The position numbers were made by a program, and so were the translations under genes. The notes beneath the pieces are model-generated. The model was not told the DNA's origin, ran no database searches, and saw only the letters and a program-made list of their open reading frames with translations. A stretch of 64,000 nucleotides of DNA, taken from Symbiodinium microadriaticum. Its lineage: Eukaryota; Sar; Dinophyceae; Suessiales; Symbiodiniaceae. How positions within the stretch are numbered: position 1 is the first letter of the stretch; every line of letters begins with the position of its first letter. Positions 22,079-32,285 of the stretch are shown one piece after another. The stretch is from NCBI GenBank assembly GCA_001939145.1, contig LSRX01000419.1:123430-187429 (forward strand), given 5' to 3'.

Positions 22079-22165
22079 CCAGGTTCAAAGACACGTTGAA
22101 GATGAGTCTCGCAGTGCGGCGGCGGGAGCCCCAGAGCTTCGCAATTTCCTTGCAGGGCCGGGTGA
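22079..22165 (-). CDS. Exon candidate, donor GTTTAGGG
   Basis: The minus-strand preferred frame reads TRPCKEIAKLWGSRRRTA and then RLIFNVSLNL; a second frame is also open. The acceptor CAAG is weak and the donor is G|GTTTAGGG. CCCTAAA on the left and TTTAGGG on the right. Confidence 0.3.
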
Positions 22166-22179
22166 CTTGAGGCAAAAAC

Positions 22180-22234
22180 AAGGGGTTTAGGGTTTAGGGT
22201 TTAGGGGGGTTTAGGGTTTAGGGTTTAGGGTATG
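22180..22234 (+). repeat. TTTAGGG array
   Basis: About seven units, with one GGGGGG interruption. Confidence 0.8.
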
Positions 22235-22330
22235 GTCTCCATTCTAGTTCCTTTTTGGGGGCTACCTTATAGGATCCTAGCTATAAGTGTAAGATTGGTC
22301 AAACCCAAAAAAGGAACTAAAATGGAGACT
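22235..22330 (+). mobile_element. MITE family C, copy 1
   Basis: Ends GTCTCCATTCTAGTTCC and GGAACTAAAATGGAGAC, related to 57,904-58,005. The core TAGTTCCTTTTTGGG resembles family A, so A and C may share ancestry. Confidence 0.65.
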
Positions 22331-22536
22331 GTCGGTACGGCTCAAGCTTATTGTTGTGGCTTGCGGAGTTTATAGGGTTTAATGTTTAGGGCTTCTATTG
22401 GATGATGCAGCTTATAGGCTTTAGGGTCTGCAGCAAGAAAAGCCTATAGGGGTTATAGGGTTTAGGGTTTACAACACCCGAAACCCTAAACTCAAGGCTT
22501 ATGGGGCTTAACTATAGACTTATAGGGTTGGACAAG

Positions 22537-22606
22537 TGCTTCGCAGAAGCCCACAGCCTGCAAGGGCTTGAGGAAAGGCTCTGGGAGTTCGCGCTGCGGC
22601 GCCAAG
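22537..22606 (+). CDS. Exon candidate, coiled-coil-like
   Basis: Frame CFAEAHSLQGLEERLWEF and then ALRRQ, between a ACAAG acceptor and a CAAG|GC donor. Leu/Glu/Arg pattern of an amphipathic helix. CCCTAAA follows on the right. Confidence 0.35.
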
Positions 22607-22609
22607 GCA

Positions 22610-22735
22610 AACCCTAAGCCCTAAACCCTAAACCCTAGACGCTTAAAAGCCCAAAACCCTGAACCCTAAGCCCGATAAACCCTAAACCCTCAGCCCTAAA
22701 CCCTGAGCCCTAACTTACAGCCCAGACCCAGGATT
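22610..22735 (-). repeat. CCCTAAA-related array
   Basis: Degenerate CCCTAAA, CCCTGAA and CCCGATAAA units. Confidence 0.7.
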
Positions 22736-22916
22736 GAGCGGGACCTTAGTTTGGGACAGCTTCGCAGTAGCCACATTCAGAAAGCTCGGGATTAGGGCTT
22801 AGGGTCTTTATATCGGTTAAGTTTAGGGTTTAGGTGAAGTTGAACTAAGTCCCCAACATCGTTGGATCCACACATTGAGAGCCATTAAACGGCCGAAGCA
22901 GGATTGGGTGCTGAGA

Positions 22917-22976
22917 CTATGTGCTAAGCACAGGCTCGTCGAAGGTGACATAGTTGCACCTCTCCTCGCCCTCCTC
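22917..22976 (-). CDS. Terminal exon candidate
   Basis: After a GCCCAG acceptor the minus frame reads EEGEERCNYVTFDEPVLST and then a TAG stop: 19 codons with a clear acidic-to-beta pattern. It would be the 3' end of a minus-strand gene whose upstream exons I did not identify. Confidence 0.45.
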   Translation of the reverse strand, partial: EEGEERCNYVTFDEPVLST

Positions 22977-22979
22977 CTG

Positions 22980-23845
22980 GGCATTTCAGGCTCGGGTTGG
23001 GGTTTTAGGTTGTGTTCTTACCTATACAATCCAAGGTTTAGGGTTTAGGGTTTAGGTTTTGGGCGGTTTGGGGAGGGTTCAAGGCAACGAAGTGCCTCAC
23101 GTTTCGGGTTTGGGCCAAGAGCCCTAAAGGACTGAAGCTCTGAACACAGGCTTTCACGCAAGTTACATGTGGCATTTTACGGTTTAGGGTTGAGGATTTA
23201 GGGGTAGGATGGCATGGAGACTAAGCAGTAATACGTTTGGGCATTTCATGCTGCTTCGAGGTCCCAATAGACACTGAACCATAAGCCCGCAAAACTAAAC
23301 TTGGAAACCGCGGAACCTAAAATGACTAGCCAAACAGCTTTTGAGAAACCCAAAACTCCGCAACGCCAAACCCTGAGCGACCTTTAAAACGCACATGATG
23401 TTGTACTGGGTCCTTGTTGCAGAAGTTAGTGTAAGCTGCAAGTTGCCTTGATCGAGTTGTGTATAGGGTGTCATAGGGTTGTTCAGCTTTCTGTGAAAGT
23501 GTCAATAACTTTAACGTTGCAATTGCTACAGGAAGAAAGCCCATTATGCCTCGTATCATCACATAAGCCAAACATTCCACATAACTCGGAAGCACAATGA
23601 CATCAGGGACAATGAAGGGAACAACCGAACGGATTAGCACAACATACACTGCGAATTATCATATAGATCGGCAGTATTGGCCCTAAACCCTAATTCCCAA
23701 AGAGGGGGGCGGGGCTGCTGAGATGGGAAACCCTAAGCCCTAAACCCCTGAAATCTAAACCGCAGTTGGTCCTGAAAGGTCCAATTGCCGGTTTTGGACT
23801 GACCGTGGCCTGCCACCATGGATGGGACTCAGGATTTATTTCGGG
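22980..23845. other. Spacer, no confident gene
   Basis: A minus-strand open frame at 23,326-23,649 is hydrophobic at its N-terminus (LIRSVVPFIVPDVIVLPS) but has no motif and no supporting splice pair. Confidence 0.3.
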
Positions 23846-23914
23846 CCTTTTTATGGTTCATCTTTAGAATCATATAAGGTAATCCCAAAAAGGAACTACT
23901 AAGGAGCCTATGGG
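23846..23914 (+). mobile_element. MITE family A, copy 7, left end lost
   Basis: CCTTTTTATGGTTCATC through AAGGAGCCTATGGG; the left 20 bp are missing. Confidence 0.65.
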
Positions 23915-23919
23915 TAGCT

Positions 23920-24580
23920 TAGGGTTTTTTTCCAGGGTTTACGCCTCAGAGTCTCGGGGCTTCCAAAATTAGGATCGTCAGCTCAATATTCAGGAGTCCG
24001 GACGTGTGGTCTTGGCGAAATCCCGAATTCGGCTAGCCGTTGATCGGGGTGTGCGAGCTAATGTGATCGAAAACTCCCTTATCTTGTGTAAAGTCACAGA
24101 CGCAGGGCATCTGATCTATACCCTAAATCACCTAAATCCCCGAATCTCCAAACCCGGCCTGAATACCACAGGAGGACCTCGTCCTCCGCCGTGTCCATGG
24201 CCTGTTGGATTGTATCCATCACCTTCCACGAATTGATCTTTAGAATCCGGGAGTTCAGGGTTTTGGGGTTCAGGGTTTAGCAGTTGGGGGATTTGGGGCT
24301 TGGGGATTATGAACCAGACCAAAAGTGCCCCAAACGACCGGCTGGGGCTTTCTCAGAATTGCGCGTACCGTACTTCGACTTCGGGTTCCTAATAGTCAGG
24401 ATCCGACAGCCTATAGAAAAGGGCTCTCTTATGTTCGGAAACTACCATATTTAACAAGCTTTGGGACCCAACTAGCCAACAGTCCTCAGACACCTAGGGG
24501 TTAAGGGAAAGCTCTCATTCAGAATTCGGGGGTTGTGCAGCAGCATCTGGACTTTCTCCTGACACCGTTTCAGCCCTAGT
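23920..24580. other. Spacer, no gene recognised
   Basis: Only short telomere-like pieces (24,250-24,290) and motif-free open frames. Confidence 0.4.
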
Positions 24581-24582
24581 AG

Positions 24583-24735
24583 TAGTGGTGGTAGTGGTAG
24601 TGGTAGTGGTAGTGGTAGTGGTAGTGGTAGTGGTAGTGGTAGTGGTAGTGGTAGTGGTAGTGGTAGTGGTAGTGGTAGTAGTAGTAGTAGTAGTAGTAGC
24701 AGCAGAAGCAGTAGTAGCAGCAGCAGGAGTAAGTA
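24583..24735. repeat. GTAGTG hexanucleotide array
   Basis: About 15 nearly perfect GGTAGT units followed by AGT and AGC triplets. Confidence 0.9.
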
Positions 24736-24739
24736 GTAT

Positions 24740-25931
24740 TAGGTTTAAGGTGTTGGTTGAGAAAATCCACGACGCTATGTTGGATGAGTTTTATGGCAGT
24801 CGCAGAACTAAGAGCCTCTTGCTTGCAGCTGCAAATAGCGCTCGCTGTAAGTACATGATTTGTGCCATCAGGATACTGGCTCGGCATAGTTGTCCCTGTC
24901 ATCCTAAACCCGAAACCCTGACAGAAGCGTGCATCGCACAAGTTCATGAGATGACCCAACGCAAAAGCTAGGTGATCAGCAGCGAGGTGCGACTTCCTCA
25001 ACAGGTTCCGGAAAGGGTCTCTGTATTGGGGGGTTCCTACAAGACCTAAGGGTCTGCGCAGAAATGTGCATGATGCAGCTTGCACTAAAGGAACACTGCT
25101 TGTTACTTGCCAGTGTCAGGCGGATGGCAAAACAGAAGCAGCGAATACGTCCAAATCCTGCACATCTTGCAGCTTGAAGCCCATCCGCAAACTCAAATGA
25201 TCCTATATGCTAACCTTGCAACTCAAGGGCACCTTTTGCTTTGGCAGATATTTGCCAGGAATCTGGTAGATGTGCCTGTGCTGACATCATTATGGCCTAT
25301 GTTAGGGGGAGGGTTCCAAGGGGTGTACATTGACCCAAAAAAAACCTAAACTAAGTCCTCAGCCTGCACTCAATCTACAAACTCCATCATTCAAATTTCT
25401 GAGCTCTGAGGACGAGAGCCTCTAGTTCGGCGCAGAAAGCGATACAAGACATTAGGTCCGGGCCACGGGTTTGGGCCAGGGTTTGGGGATCAGGGTGTTG
25501 GGTTTAGTTTCAAGGGGCTTCAGTTTAGGGTTTAGGATTTAGGGTTTAGGGTTTAAGGTTTGCGGTTTAGGGTAGAACCTTCATAGCTGATGATAAGTAC
25601 ACAATCTGCAGTGGTTTTCGCGGTGAGTTCGCCGAACAAGGCACCTAGCCAGGTATGTGGTTGCCGGGCAAGGTGGGGATTGCACAAAAAGATTTGAGCT
25701 CTGCAACCCTACAGCCTTATCAATGCTGAACCCATAAACCCTTTATAAAGGTAGTTACCAATCCGCTTGAGACACTCGGCAAGGATCACAGTTGCTTTAG
25801 TGCTTAGCGTTTCAGTTTCTCGAGGTTTAGGACCTTTTGGCAACCCTAACCCCTGGGACCCTAAACCCGAAAACCCATACCCCCAAACCCCAAACTTAGG
25901 CCCCAAACCCTGAAGTCAAAGCCCCTAACCC
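24740..25931. other. Spacer with weak open frames
   Basis: Plus-strand frame 24,745-24,971 contains VEKIHDAMLDEFYGSRRT, but the opposite strand is open too. TTTAGGG pieces occur near 25,525-25,570. Confidence 0.25.
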
Positions 25932-26482
25932 TTACAGTGTGTCAAGCTGCATGTACTGCACCTGCGTCTTTCCATCGGCCTTGTCCCAAGCCTCAAACAG
26001 CCTCGGATGTCCCGCACCCGCCGGGTTCTTCTGGGGTCTGCTTTGAGGTGTGCCTGGACCCCATGTAGAACACTAACATTTCAAAATGATTCGCGCCATC
26101 ATTTTGCCTACTTTTGGAGCTGTTCTACTTTAAAATTTAAGTATCCCTAAACCCTAAACCCTACCCTAAACCCACTTTTGGAGCTGTTCTACTTTAGGTA
26201 TCTCTAAACCCTAAACCCTAACCCTAAACCCAGTAGGTATGGCTGAGGACTCTTGCAGGGTTTTTCCAGCTGTAGTACGGCACATATCTTCAGGCTCGCA
26301 TGGGTGGAATTGCAAGCTTCTGGGGTGACTGCAGTCTACCCATAGGCCCCTAAGTAGTTCCTTTTTGGGGATTACCTTATAGGATTCTAAATACAAACCA
26401 TAAAAAGGAACTACTTAGGGGCCTGTGGGTGAAGTTTTCGTTGTAGGGGCACCTTGAAGGTTCAAGTTCAGGGATAGCTGCT
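25932..26482 (-). CDS. Multi-exon gene 3' end with family A and family K introns
   Basis: Minus-strand model: an exon ending at 26,453 (AG|GT), then 26,230-26,328 after GCAG (HPRSLQFHPCEPEDMCR and onward), then one of two alternative 20-nt micro-exons (near 26,178-26,197 or 26,108-26,127, reading RTAPKV), then 25,932-26,053 ending HPRLFEAWDKADGKTQVQ and YMQLDTL before TAA. The first intron carries family A copy 8. The last intron is family K copy 2 (54 nt, GC...AG). Phases agree in this arrangement, but the middle exons are open in a second frame, so the join is provisional. No domain recognised. Confidence 0.4.
26054..26107 (-). mobile_element. Introner-like family K, copy 2 (54 bp)
   Basis: On the minus strand it begins GCAAAATGATGG after TAG, contains GTTCTACATG and ends GGTCCAG. 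It lies exactly between two in-phase exon candidates. Confidence 0.6.
26110..26230 (-). repeat. Tandem duplication of a micro-exon with telomere-like intron DNA
   Basis: ACTTTTGGAGCTGTTCTAC occurs at 26,110 and at 26,174, each time followed by a short spacer and CCCTAAA units. The period is about 64 bp. Confidence 0.65.
26339..26429 (-). mobile_element. MITE family A, copy 8
   Basis: Ends CCCATAGGCCCCTAAGTAG and CTACTTAGGGGCCTGTGGG. It sits inside the inferred intron 26,329-26,452. Confidence 0.75.
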
Positions 26483-26559
26483 GAGGGCTAGGGCTGTAGC
26501 TATAGTTTTCTTGCCAGGGGGACCACAGCCTATGCTGAAAGATCCCCTGCCAGCCCTCT

Positions 26560-27335
26560 GCGGCATATAAACTTTACTAAAACCTAAACTCAACCCTAAC
26601 CCTAAACCTGGTAAATCCGCAGGCCCTCAAACGAGGTCAATCCTACTGACAAAGCCGCGGAAACCCTGGAACTTGTGTAACCATAGCCCCGTCACGGACC
26701 GAAAAGCCCACAGTCTCTCAACAGGACGGGACTCCAGACTCTCAAACTCAGACCCTGTCTAAACCCTAACACCCTATAAGCCCTAAACCGTCAGAACCTA
26801 TCCGAATCGTCGGGTCATGATGGAGCGACAGAGTTTGCAACCATGTTCGTTGAGGCATTCCAAGTTGAACACCGGCATCTGTAGGTCGACGGATAATAGA
26901 ACACCTAAGACAAAAGACAAATATTGAATATATGCTTCAACATAACCTGCGTATGTTTCTGATATCATCATGTTATATTTCGCAACCCTAAACTAAAACC
27001 AAAGTCTGTGCATATGATACACAGAATATTAAATATCTGGTATCCATTATCTAATATCGAACATCGTATGTCCAATATCTAACATTAGTATCTAGTGTCG
27101 AACATCCCATATCCAATGTCGAAAACCTAATTTCTAGTATCTAATATCAAACTATTAAAAGAATGTGTAGCTTCAAAAACCAAGATGCATTATACAGCAT
27201 ATACATGTACAGCATATGAAGCATGATGCGTGAAGTATTACATACAATGAATAAATTCTTCAAACATAACATAACATAACATGTTATGAGATGATAAAAA
27301 GCAACATAAAGCATAAAGCAAGCTGACAAACAGCA
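26560..27335. other. AT-rich spacer
   Basis: 26,880-27,335 is AT-rich, nearly free of telomere-like units and made of short-period variants of TATCTAATATC and AACATCG. It directly follows the terminal exon at 27,336, so it could be 3' UTR and intergenic DNA. Confidence 0.4.
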
Positions 27336-27424
27336 TTACTTGTCCCTTGTCAAGGCCAGCTGCTTGAGCATGGTGGTTACGTCGGCGATCGTTCCTTCCA
27401 GGTTGTGAGGACTACGCCTGTCTC
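27336..27424 (-). CDS. Terminal exon candidate
   Basis: After a TGCCAG acceptor the minus frame reads DRRSPHNLEGTIADVTTM and then LKQLALTRDK before TAA. Well-formed amphipathic helix ending at a stop, with AT-rich DNA downstream. Upstream exons not found. Confidence 0.45.
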
Positions 27425-27469
27425 CTGGCACCAGGGGGGGTAGGCATTAGGGCTTAAAAGGCTTATGGA

Positions 27470-27650
27470 CATTATGAGTTTAGAGTTTAAGGGTCAGGGT
27501 TTCCGGTGTAGGGTTTATGGGTTTAGAGTTGAAGTGTCAGGGTTTCCGGTTTAGGGCTTATGGGTTTAGAGTCTAGGGGTTCGGGTTTCCGGTTTAGGGC
27601 TTGTGGGTTTAGAGTCTGGGGGTTCGGGTTTCCCGTTTAGGGCTTAGGGC
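27470..27650 (+). repeat. Minisatellite of about 43 bp, four units
   Basis: Units of GGGTTTAGAGTCTAGGGG, TTCGGGTTTCCGGTTTAGGG and CTTAT, diverging from a TTTAGGG-like base. Confidence 0.7.
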
Positions 27651-27714
27651 CGGCAAAGTTTATGGTTTCGGGCTTGGGGTCTAGAGAGTTGATTCAGTTG
27701 ATCCTCAAAACGGT

Positions 27715-28084
27715 TCAGGGTGTCTTGTTCAAATATCCTGTCCCTCCTTCGCTGGCATTGAAATGGTGCAGGAGTTCGTGTCTGTTGGGGCTAGTCTCTT
27801 CAGGTTCAAAGGCAGTGTGCGAGAACGTCTGATTCCGGTTGAAGTCGTAGCACACGCTCTGGATCCTTGGAAAATATCGCACGCTGTAGGGTGTATTTGT
27901 TCCACACGGACAGAACAAACGGAAATGATGATTAGCAAGGGTCGTGGTTAAAGCCACGCTCACACCAACAACAGCAACCACACACGGCATGACCTGGAGT
28001 CGTAGATGCAACAGCAACAGGACCGAAACAACGAAGCATTGGCCCGACCGCCGAGGATGATACCGGAAGTGATACGATGCCAAT
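27715..28084. other. Unresolved open frames
   Basis: Three overlapping open frames, two on the minus strand and one on the plus strand, none with motifs. Confidence 0.25.
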
Positions 28085-28086
28085 AC

Positions 28087-28187
28087 TATAGGGGCCTTAA
28101 TAATTAGAATAGGGTTTTGGGGGTTCCTTATTGTAATTATAGTATAATGGGCCCCAAGACCCTATTCTCATTATTAAGGCCCCTATA
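28087..28187 (+). mobile_element. MITE family D, complete copy
   Basis: Ends TATAGGGGCCTTAATAATTA and TTATTAAGGCCCCTATA, with AGAATAGGG and CCCTATTCTC just inside. Inverted repeats of about 28 bp. Confidence 0.75.
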
Positions 28188-28627
28188 TTACCAAGCAAAA
28201 ACCGGTAAGACCTTGGCTCCAGAACACAAATCAAAACGAAGCAGATCTTTCGAATCCAGGCACTGCTGCGTCGAGGCACGGCAAGCGAGCGTTCCACGCT
28301 GGCCTGCACTGCTTTGCGGGGTTTCGAGGAGCCAGGGCAGGGAGTTCGGGGTTCCCGGGTTGGTGTCTCTGAGGAGTAAGTAGGAAGCTAAGCGCGGATG
28401 CTAGGATGAGGCTTTGAAGTGATGGTGCTTCTGGGGCTGGCTTTTGGGTAGCAGGAAGTTGCGGGGTTTGTCGTAGAAGCTCCCATTTCCCTCGCGCTCC
28501 GACATGAATGGAGATTCTACCAACGGATTGTAGTAGAGCCGAGGTGCATTGAGGTGCATCCACTGCTGAACTGAATGCACCTCTTCCTCTTCGGCACTAC
28601 TGCAGCCCGTTGCAGTCGAAAGTCAGG

Positions 28628-28905
28628 TCAACTGGCTTTCGGAGAGTGCAGCCTAACCCGGCTTGATGCATTCCTGGACCTCAAAAAGTATGTAGAATCA
28701 TAGTCAGAAGTTTCGGGCCATTCTTGTACCTGCTTTGGGTTTGGGCAATAACGGCAGCTGCACGATCTGTGAGGCTTGCAAATCTTGAGGCTGCAATAGC
28801 CTTCAGGGTGCCTCCCTCGATTGGTAAACAATCACCGAAGCCTGCAGGAAACTGTGCAGCAACATTCCCGATGTCACCCTTCGCCTCATTCAAGTTACGT
28901 ACAAG
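28628..28905 (-). CDS. Two-exon gene 3' end with a family K intron
   Basis: Exon a (28,730-28,905, acceptor near TTTAAAG) reads SLVRNLNEAKGDIGNVAA, FPAGFGDCLPIEGGTLK, and AIAASRFASLTDRAAAV to QTQS. This is about 58 codons of clearly protein-like sequence. It ends CAGCAG|GTACAAG. The intron 28,674-28,729 (56 nt) is family K copy 3. Exon b (28,628-28,673) rejoins in phase and reads NASSRVRLHSPKAS before TGA. Family unknown, but the coding character is among the best in the window outside the retroelement. Confidence 0.55.
28674..28729 (-). mobile_element. Introner-like family K, copy 3 (56 bp)
   Basis: On the minus strand it begins GTACAAGAATGGCCC, contains GATTCTACATAC and ends GGTCCAG, with exon-exon phase preserved around it. 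Confidence 0.65.
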
Positions 28906-28983
28906 GCTCTTTAAACCTCAAGCACTCGAGGTGACCATGGGTCCAAACTCGAACCGTACTTAGACGTGAAACCCTAGGGCATA

Positions 28984-29071
28984 CCCATAGGCTCCTAAGT
29001 AGTCCCTTTTTATGGTTCATATTTAGAATCCTATAAGGTAATCCCAAAAAGGAACTACTTAGGGTCCTATG
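28984..29071 (+). mobile_element. MITE family A, copy 9
   Basis: Ends CCCATAGGCTCCTAAGTAG and CTACTTAGGGTCCTATG; right end diverged. Confidence 0.7.
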
Positions 29072-29150
29072 ACCATAAACAACCCTGCAGGCCTCGGCGA
29101 AGGATTCCCCAACTCCCGAGAACCTGAACCCCCCGCACCCCAGCCCCGTA

Positions 29151-29176
29151 CCCATAATTAGGCCCCTAAGTAGTTG
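29151..29176 (+). mobile_element. MITE family A fragment, copy 10
   Basis: CCCATAATTAGGCCCCTAAG then TAGTT, followed by unrelated GC-rich sequence. Only the left end remains. Confidence 0.5.
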
Positions 29177-29301
29177 GAACGCGGCGCGCATCTGTACACG
29201 AGGTTTCCTGTGCTTCAGACTTCTTCAGGAGGTTTTTTCAGGGGGTTTGCTGTGCGCTGTGCTTCCGAGTTGTTGTGGGGGTTGCCTGTGCGAGTCATGC
29301 A

Positions 29302-29321
29302 GGGGGGGGGGGGGGGGGGGG
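29302..29321 (+). repeat. Run of twenty G
   Basis: Uninterrupted poly-G 33 nt upstream of the ATG at 29,354. It could form a G-quadruplex and is also a likely site of length error. Confidence 0.9.
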
Positions 29322-29353
29322 CTGATAACGTTCATTTCCACAGAGCGGGCTCG

Positions 29354-29851
29354 ATGAAGTGGCTGGCCCTCTTGTTGTATGTCGTGCTGGTGCTGCGGCT
29401 GAGCAATGTCGCTGACCTCCGCCTTTTGCCGCTGACTCCTGTTCTCCGTTTCCCACTTGTCGAAGTTGAGGAGCACTTGGAGGCACTGTTGTGGTGGTCA
29501 GAGCCCGGGACTGCCGAGGCCGTGGTGCAGCATGCTCAAGCACCCGAAGCGTCTGGCGAGTTTGCGGCCCCAAAGTTCAGCAGCAGCGCAGCTCTCCGGA
29601 GAAAGTTTGGCAAGCCACTGCCGGAGCAGAAGACCGAGGGCCGGCGCGAACGAGAGCAGTTGGGACCAAGGTATACGTCCTTGACGACACTCGGTCACGA
29701 TTCGTGGGGCGACCTGCTGGGAAAGTGCTGCGCCAAGAGAAGAAGGTTCGAAAAAGAGCAGGTCTCACAGTGGGCCTGGCGAAAGACCTTGCCAAAGCCT
29801 CTCACAGCCGAGGTCTTACAGTCCGCGCTGCTCAAACTCCGCAGAGCCTGA
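29354..29851 (+). CDS. Hypothetical protein with N-terminal hydrophobic segment
   Basis: A 165-codon open frame from ATG at 29,354 to TGA. It begins MKWLALLLYVVLVLRLS, a good signal peptide or membrane anchor, followed by Glu/Leu-rich and then Lys/Arg-rich sequence with RRKFGKPLPEQKTEGRR. The frame continues upstream to an ATG at 29,174, but that part crosses the poly-G run, so I prefer the internal start. A second plus frame overlaps 29,491-29,952 and is also fairly coding-like, so the call is tentative. Family unknown. Confidence 0.35.
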   Translation: MKWLALLLYVVLVLRLSNVADLRLLPLTPVLRFPLVEVEEHLEALLWWSEPGTAEAVVQHAQAPEASGEFAAPKFSSSAALRRKFGKPLPEQKTEGRREREQLGPRYTSLTTLGHDSWGDLLGKCCAKRRRFEKEQVSQWAWRKTLPKPLTAEVLQSALLKLRRA

Positions 29852-30118
29852 GAACGAGAACTCCGACGAGCTCCAGAAAAGAGGGCATCTTCGTATCCAC
29901 GCAAAGTAGTTTCAGGCATTCTGAACAAGCTGAAAATACACGAATTCCCTAGGCGAAACCACGATTTTGCCTGTTTCCCCCTGAGTAGTGCTGCTTCTAC
30001 ACTACTCGTTCGAAAACCTGGTCTAAATCCTCGCAAAAAACACTACATTCAGCATGTTTCTAACCCTAGAAAGTTATTCGCCTAGCCCAAAAAAGCACGT
30101 ACACCTAAGCGCCGCGGA

Positions 30119-30194
30119 CCTAGTTCCTTTTGGGATTACCTGATAGGATTCTAAATTAAAAACCACAAAAAGAAACTACTTAGGGGCCTATGGG
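30119..30194 (-). mobile_element. MITE family A, copy 11, one end lost
   Basis: TAGTTCCTTTTGGGATTACC through CTTAGGGGCCTATGGG. On the minus strand it starts right after an exon candidate (AGG|GTCTACCC). Confidence 0.65.
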
Positions 30195-30199
30195 TAGAC

Positions 30200-30290
30200 C
30201 CTCTGACTTTCGATGTCCTGCGTGGCGCAGGCCGCAATGAAGATCCGAGCAGCTTTGTACCGCGGAGCCATCGGATCCCGACCCCCCCCC
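30200..30290 (-). CDS. Exon candidate adjoining a family A MITE
   Basis: The minus frame reads DPMAPRYKAARIFIAACA and then TQDIESQR, ending AGG|GTCTACCC where the MITE begins. The acceptor lies in a C-rich tract (TTCAG on the minus strand). Good coding character; function unknown. Confidence 0.45.
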
Positions 30291-30299
30291 TGAACTCTA

Positions 30300-31930
30300 C
30301 GCAAAGCGGACGCTACAACACGTCGACGGCCTGGGGTTCCACAAAGTCTTATACTTTTCTCTCGGGAATTCCTGTGCAGGGCAGCTCAGGACACCCTAAA
30401 TGATATACACCCTAAATCATACATCATACACCCTAACCCCTCTACCCGCCGAATCATAAATCATACACCCTAACCTGTATACGCCCAAATCCTCCACATC
30501 CCCCCTTTCTTCTCATAACTCCTACTCCAACCTCGAGATTTCGCAGTGGCAGTCCGGATGCTGGGAGTGTCATCAAAGGCTTAGGGTTTAGGGTTTTCGG
30601 GACTTGAGTGTTTTTAGGTTTTTGGCTTTAGGGCCTTGAGCTTTGGGGCTTTGCGGCCTATAAGAAAAAAGTTCGGGAGCTTCCGATGCCGGGGGTACGT
30701 GATATGGAGCCCGAGTAGGAGAGCTGTCATAAGGACCCTTACTGCTCTGCGGTTTAGGGCAGTTTAGGGTTTATCAAGCCAATGTAAACTACAGCCGCTG
30801 TCTACTGTGGGAAAATACATAATGCAACGGAAATTAAACACACGAGTGGCATAACATACTTGTGCTTTTGGGGGGTGTTGATACTTTAGCTATAGCATAT
30901 GATCAGGGAATGCCTGATCTATGGTATGGGTCATAGGCTAGTGGTTTAGAGCGTCATTGAGGAGCTATCTGTTCAAGTCATCCTCTCCCAGTGAAAACGT
31001 ACACGGAGTCACAAAACTAACCCCAAACCCGAAATCCTACACCCCGCATCCTAAGCCGTAAACCTTGCAGAAATCCCCAACTCCGCAGCAGAAGGCCTAA
31101 ACAGTAGACTGGGCTCCCGGCGGAAGCGGGGAGGTAGGGGGATCCTCCCCAAAATTGATGATTGAAGGTCTCTGGTTTATGATTTACCCTAGGAGTCCAG
31201 AGCACAAAAATTAGGGCTTAGGGTTCGGGGGAGGAGGAGGAGGAGGAGGAGAGTTTCGGAAAACAGTATCATGGTAGGATACTCTTTTTCGATCACTGCC
31301 TTTCTGGAGCTGGCACCTATGCCGAAGCCCGAACCCCAAAGGCAAAAGCCGGCAAATTGTAACCCAAGATGTTCAAGGTTGCGGGCTCACATTGCATGAA
31401 AACTCAATACAAGTCACTCCTGGTATCCCACAAAGTATACCACAAAAACTTCCGAACCCTTGACTCTGCCCACATGAACTCCAAAATTGTCCAAGCCGAA
31501 ACCCGAAATCCGAAACCCGAAGCCCCAGTCAAAGCAAAGGGGCTCTAGACAGCTCAGGGCTTTGGCTTCTTAGTTAGGGCGCCCAGTACGTAAGCTTACA
31601 GTTGAAGGCAACGACAAGTACAAGTTAAACCTTACTTAGAGCCGTTCATAGAACTTGGAATTTGCTGCGAAGCTTGAAGTACACCTCAAAAAGTCTCGGT
31701 AAGATCAGATAAAATCGACAACACGGACTGCCTCCATTCGTTTTATCTTACGGATACCCAGAACCACATTGAGGTTTGGTTTTCAAGTTCTGTAGGGTGC
31801 ACTATTCAAGGAACCCAGAACACCCAACAGGTGCATACACCTGTATTCTACCCAAGCGTGCCCTCTATTACGCTCTTACCTTCTAGCACACGAATAAAAC
31901 CCCACAAAACCCCACTTTGGGGAACCAGAC
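30300..31930. other. Spacer, no confident gene
   Basis: Contains a possible micro-exon (30,547-30,577, reading VRMLGVSSK before AAG|GC) and an AGG microsatellite at 31,228-31,252. Otherwise no motif. Confidence 0.3.
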
Positions 31931-31934
31931 TCTC

Positions 31935-32085
31935 CCCAACACCCCTAAACCCATAAACCCTAAACCCTTAAACCTGAAACTCCTAAACTCCTAAACCCAT
32001 ATAAACCCTAAACCCATAAACCTTAAACCCCTAAACCCTGAACCCATATAAGCCCTAAACCCATGCACCCTAAACCCATAAGCTT
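31935..32085 (-). repeat. CCCTAAA-related array
   Basis: CCCTAAA alternating with CCCATAAA and CCCATATAAA units. Confidence 0.75.
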
Positions 32086-32104
32086 TCGGCTTCCCATGGC
32101 AGAA

Positions 32105-32158
32105 GAGCATCGAGCCTCCACGCGGGCTGGGCCTGACCTGGCCGGCCTCGTTTTGGGC
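32105..32158 (+). CDS. Exon candidate, uncertain strand
   Basis: After GGCAG the plus frame reads KSIEPPRGLGLTWPASFW before GC. It lies between CCCTAAA (left) and TTTAGGG (right). The minus strand is open too. Confidence 0.25.
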
Positions 32159-32164
32159 TTTTCA

Positions 32165-32285
32165 GGGTTTAGGGCTTTGGGGTTTAGGGCTTTAGAGTTT
32201 AGGGTATTAGGGTTTAGGGTATTAGGGTATTAAGGTTTAGGGCATTAGGGTTTAGGGCAGTAGGGTTTAGGGTTTAGGGTTTCGG
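32165..32285 (+). repeat. TTTAGGG array
   Basis: TTTAGGG units interspersed with GGGTATTA and GGGCTTT variants. Confidence 0.8.

Noticed and set aside
30930-30995. tRNA-like box A and box B strings (GGCTAGTGGTTTAGAGC and GTTCAAGTC)
   Set aside because: Acceptor and T stems do not pair; at most a decayed tRNA-derived short element.
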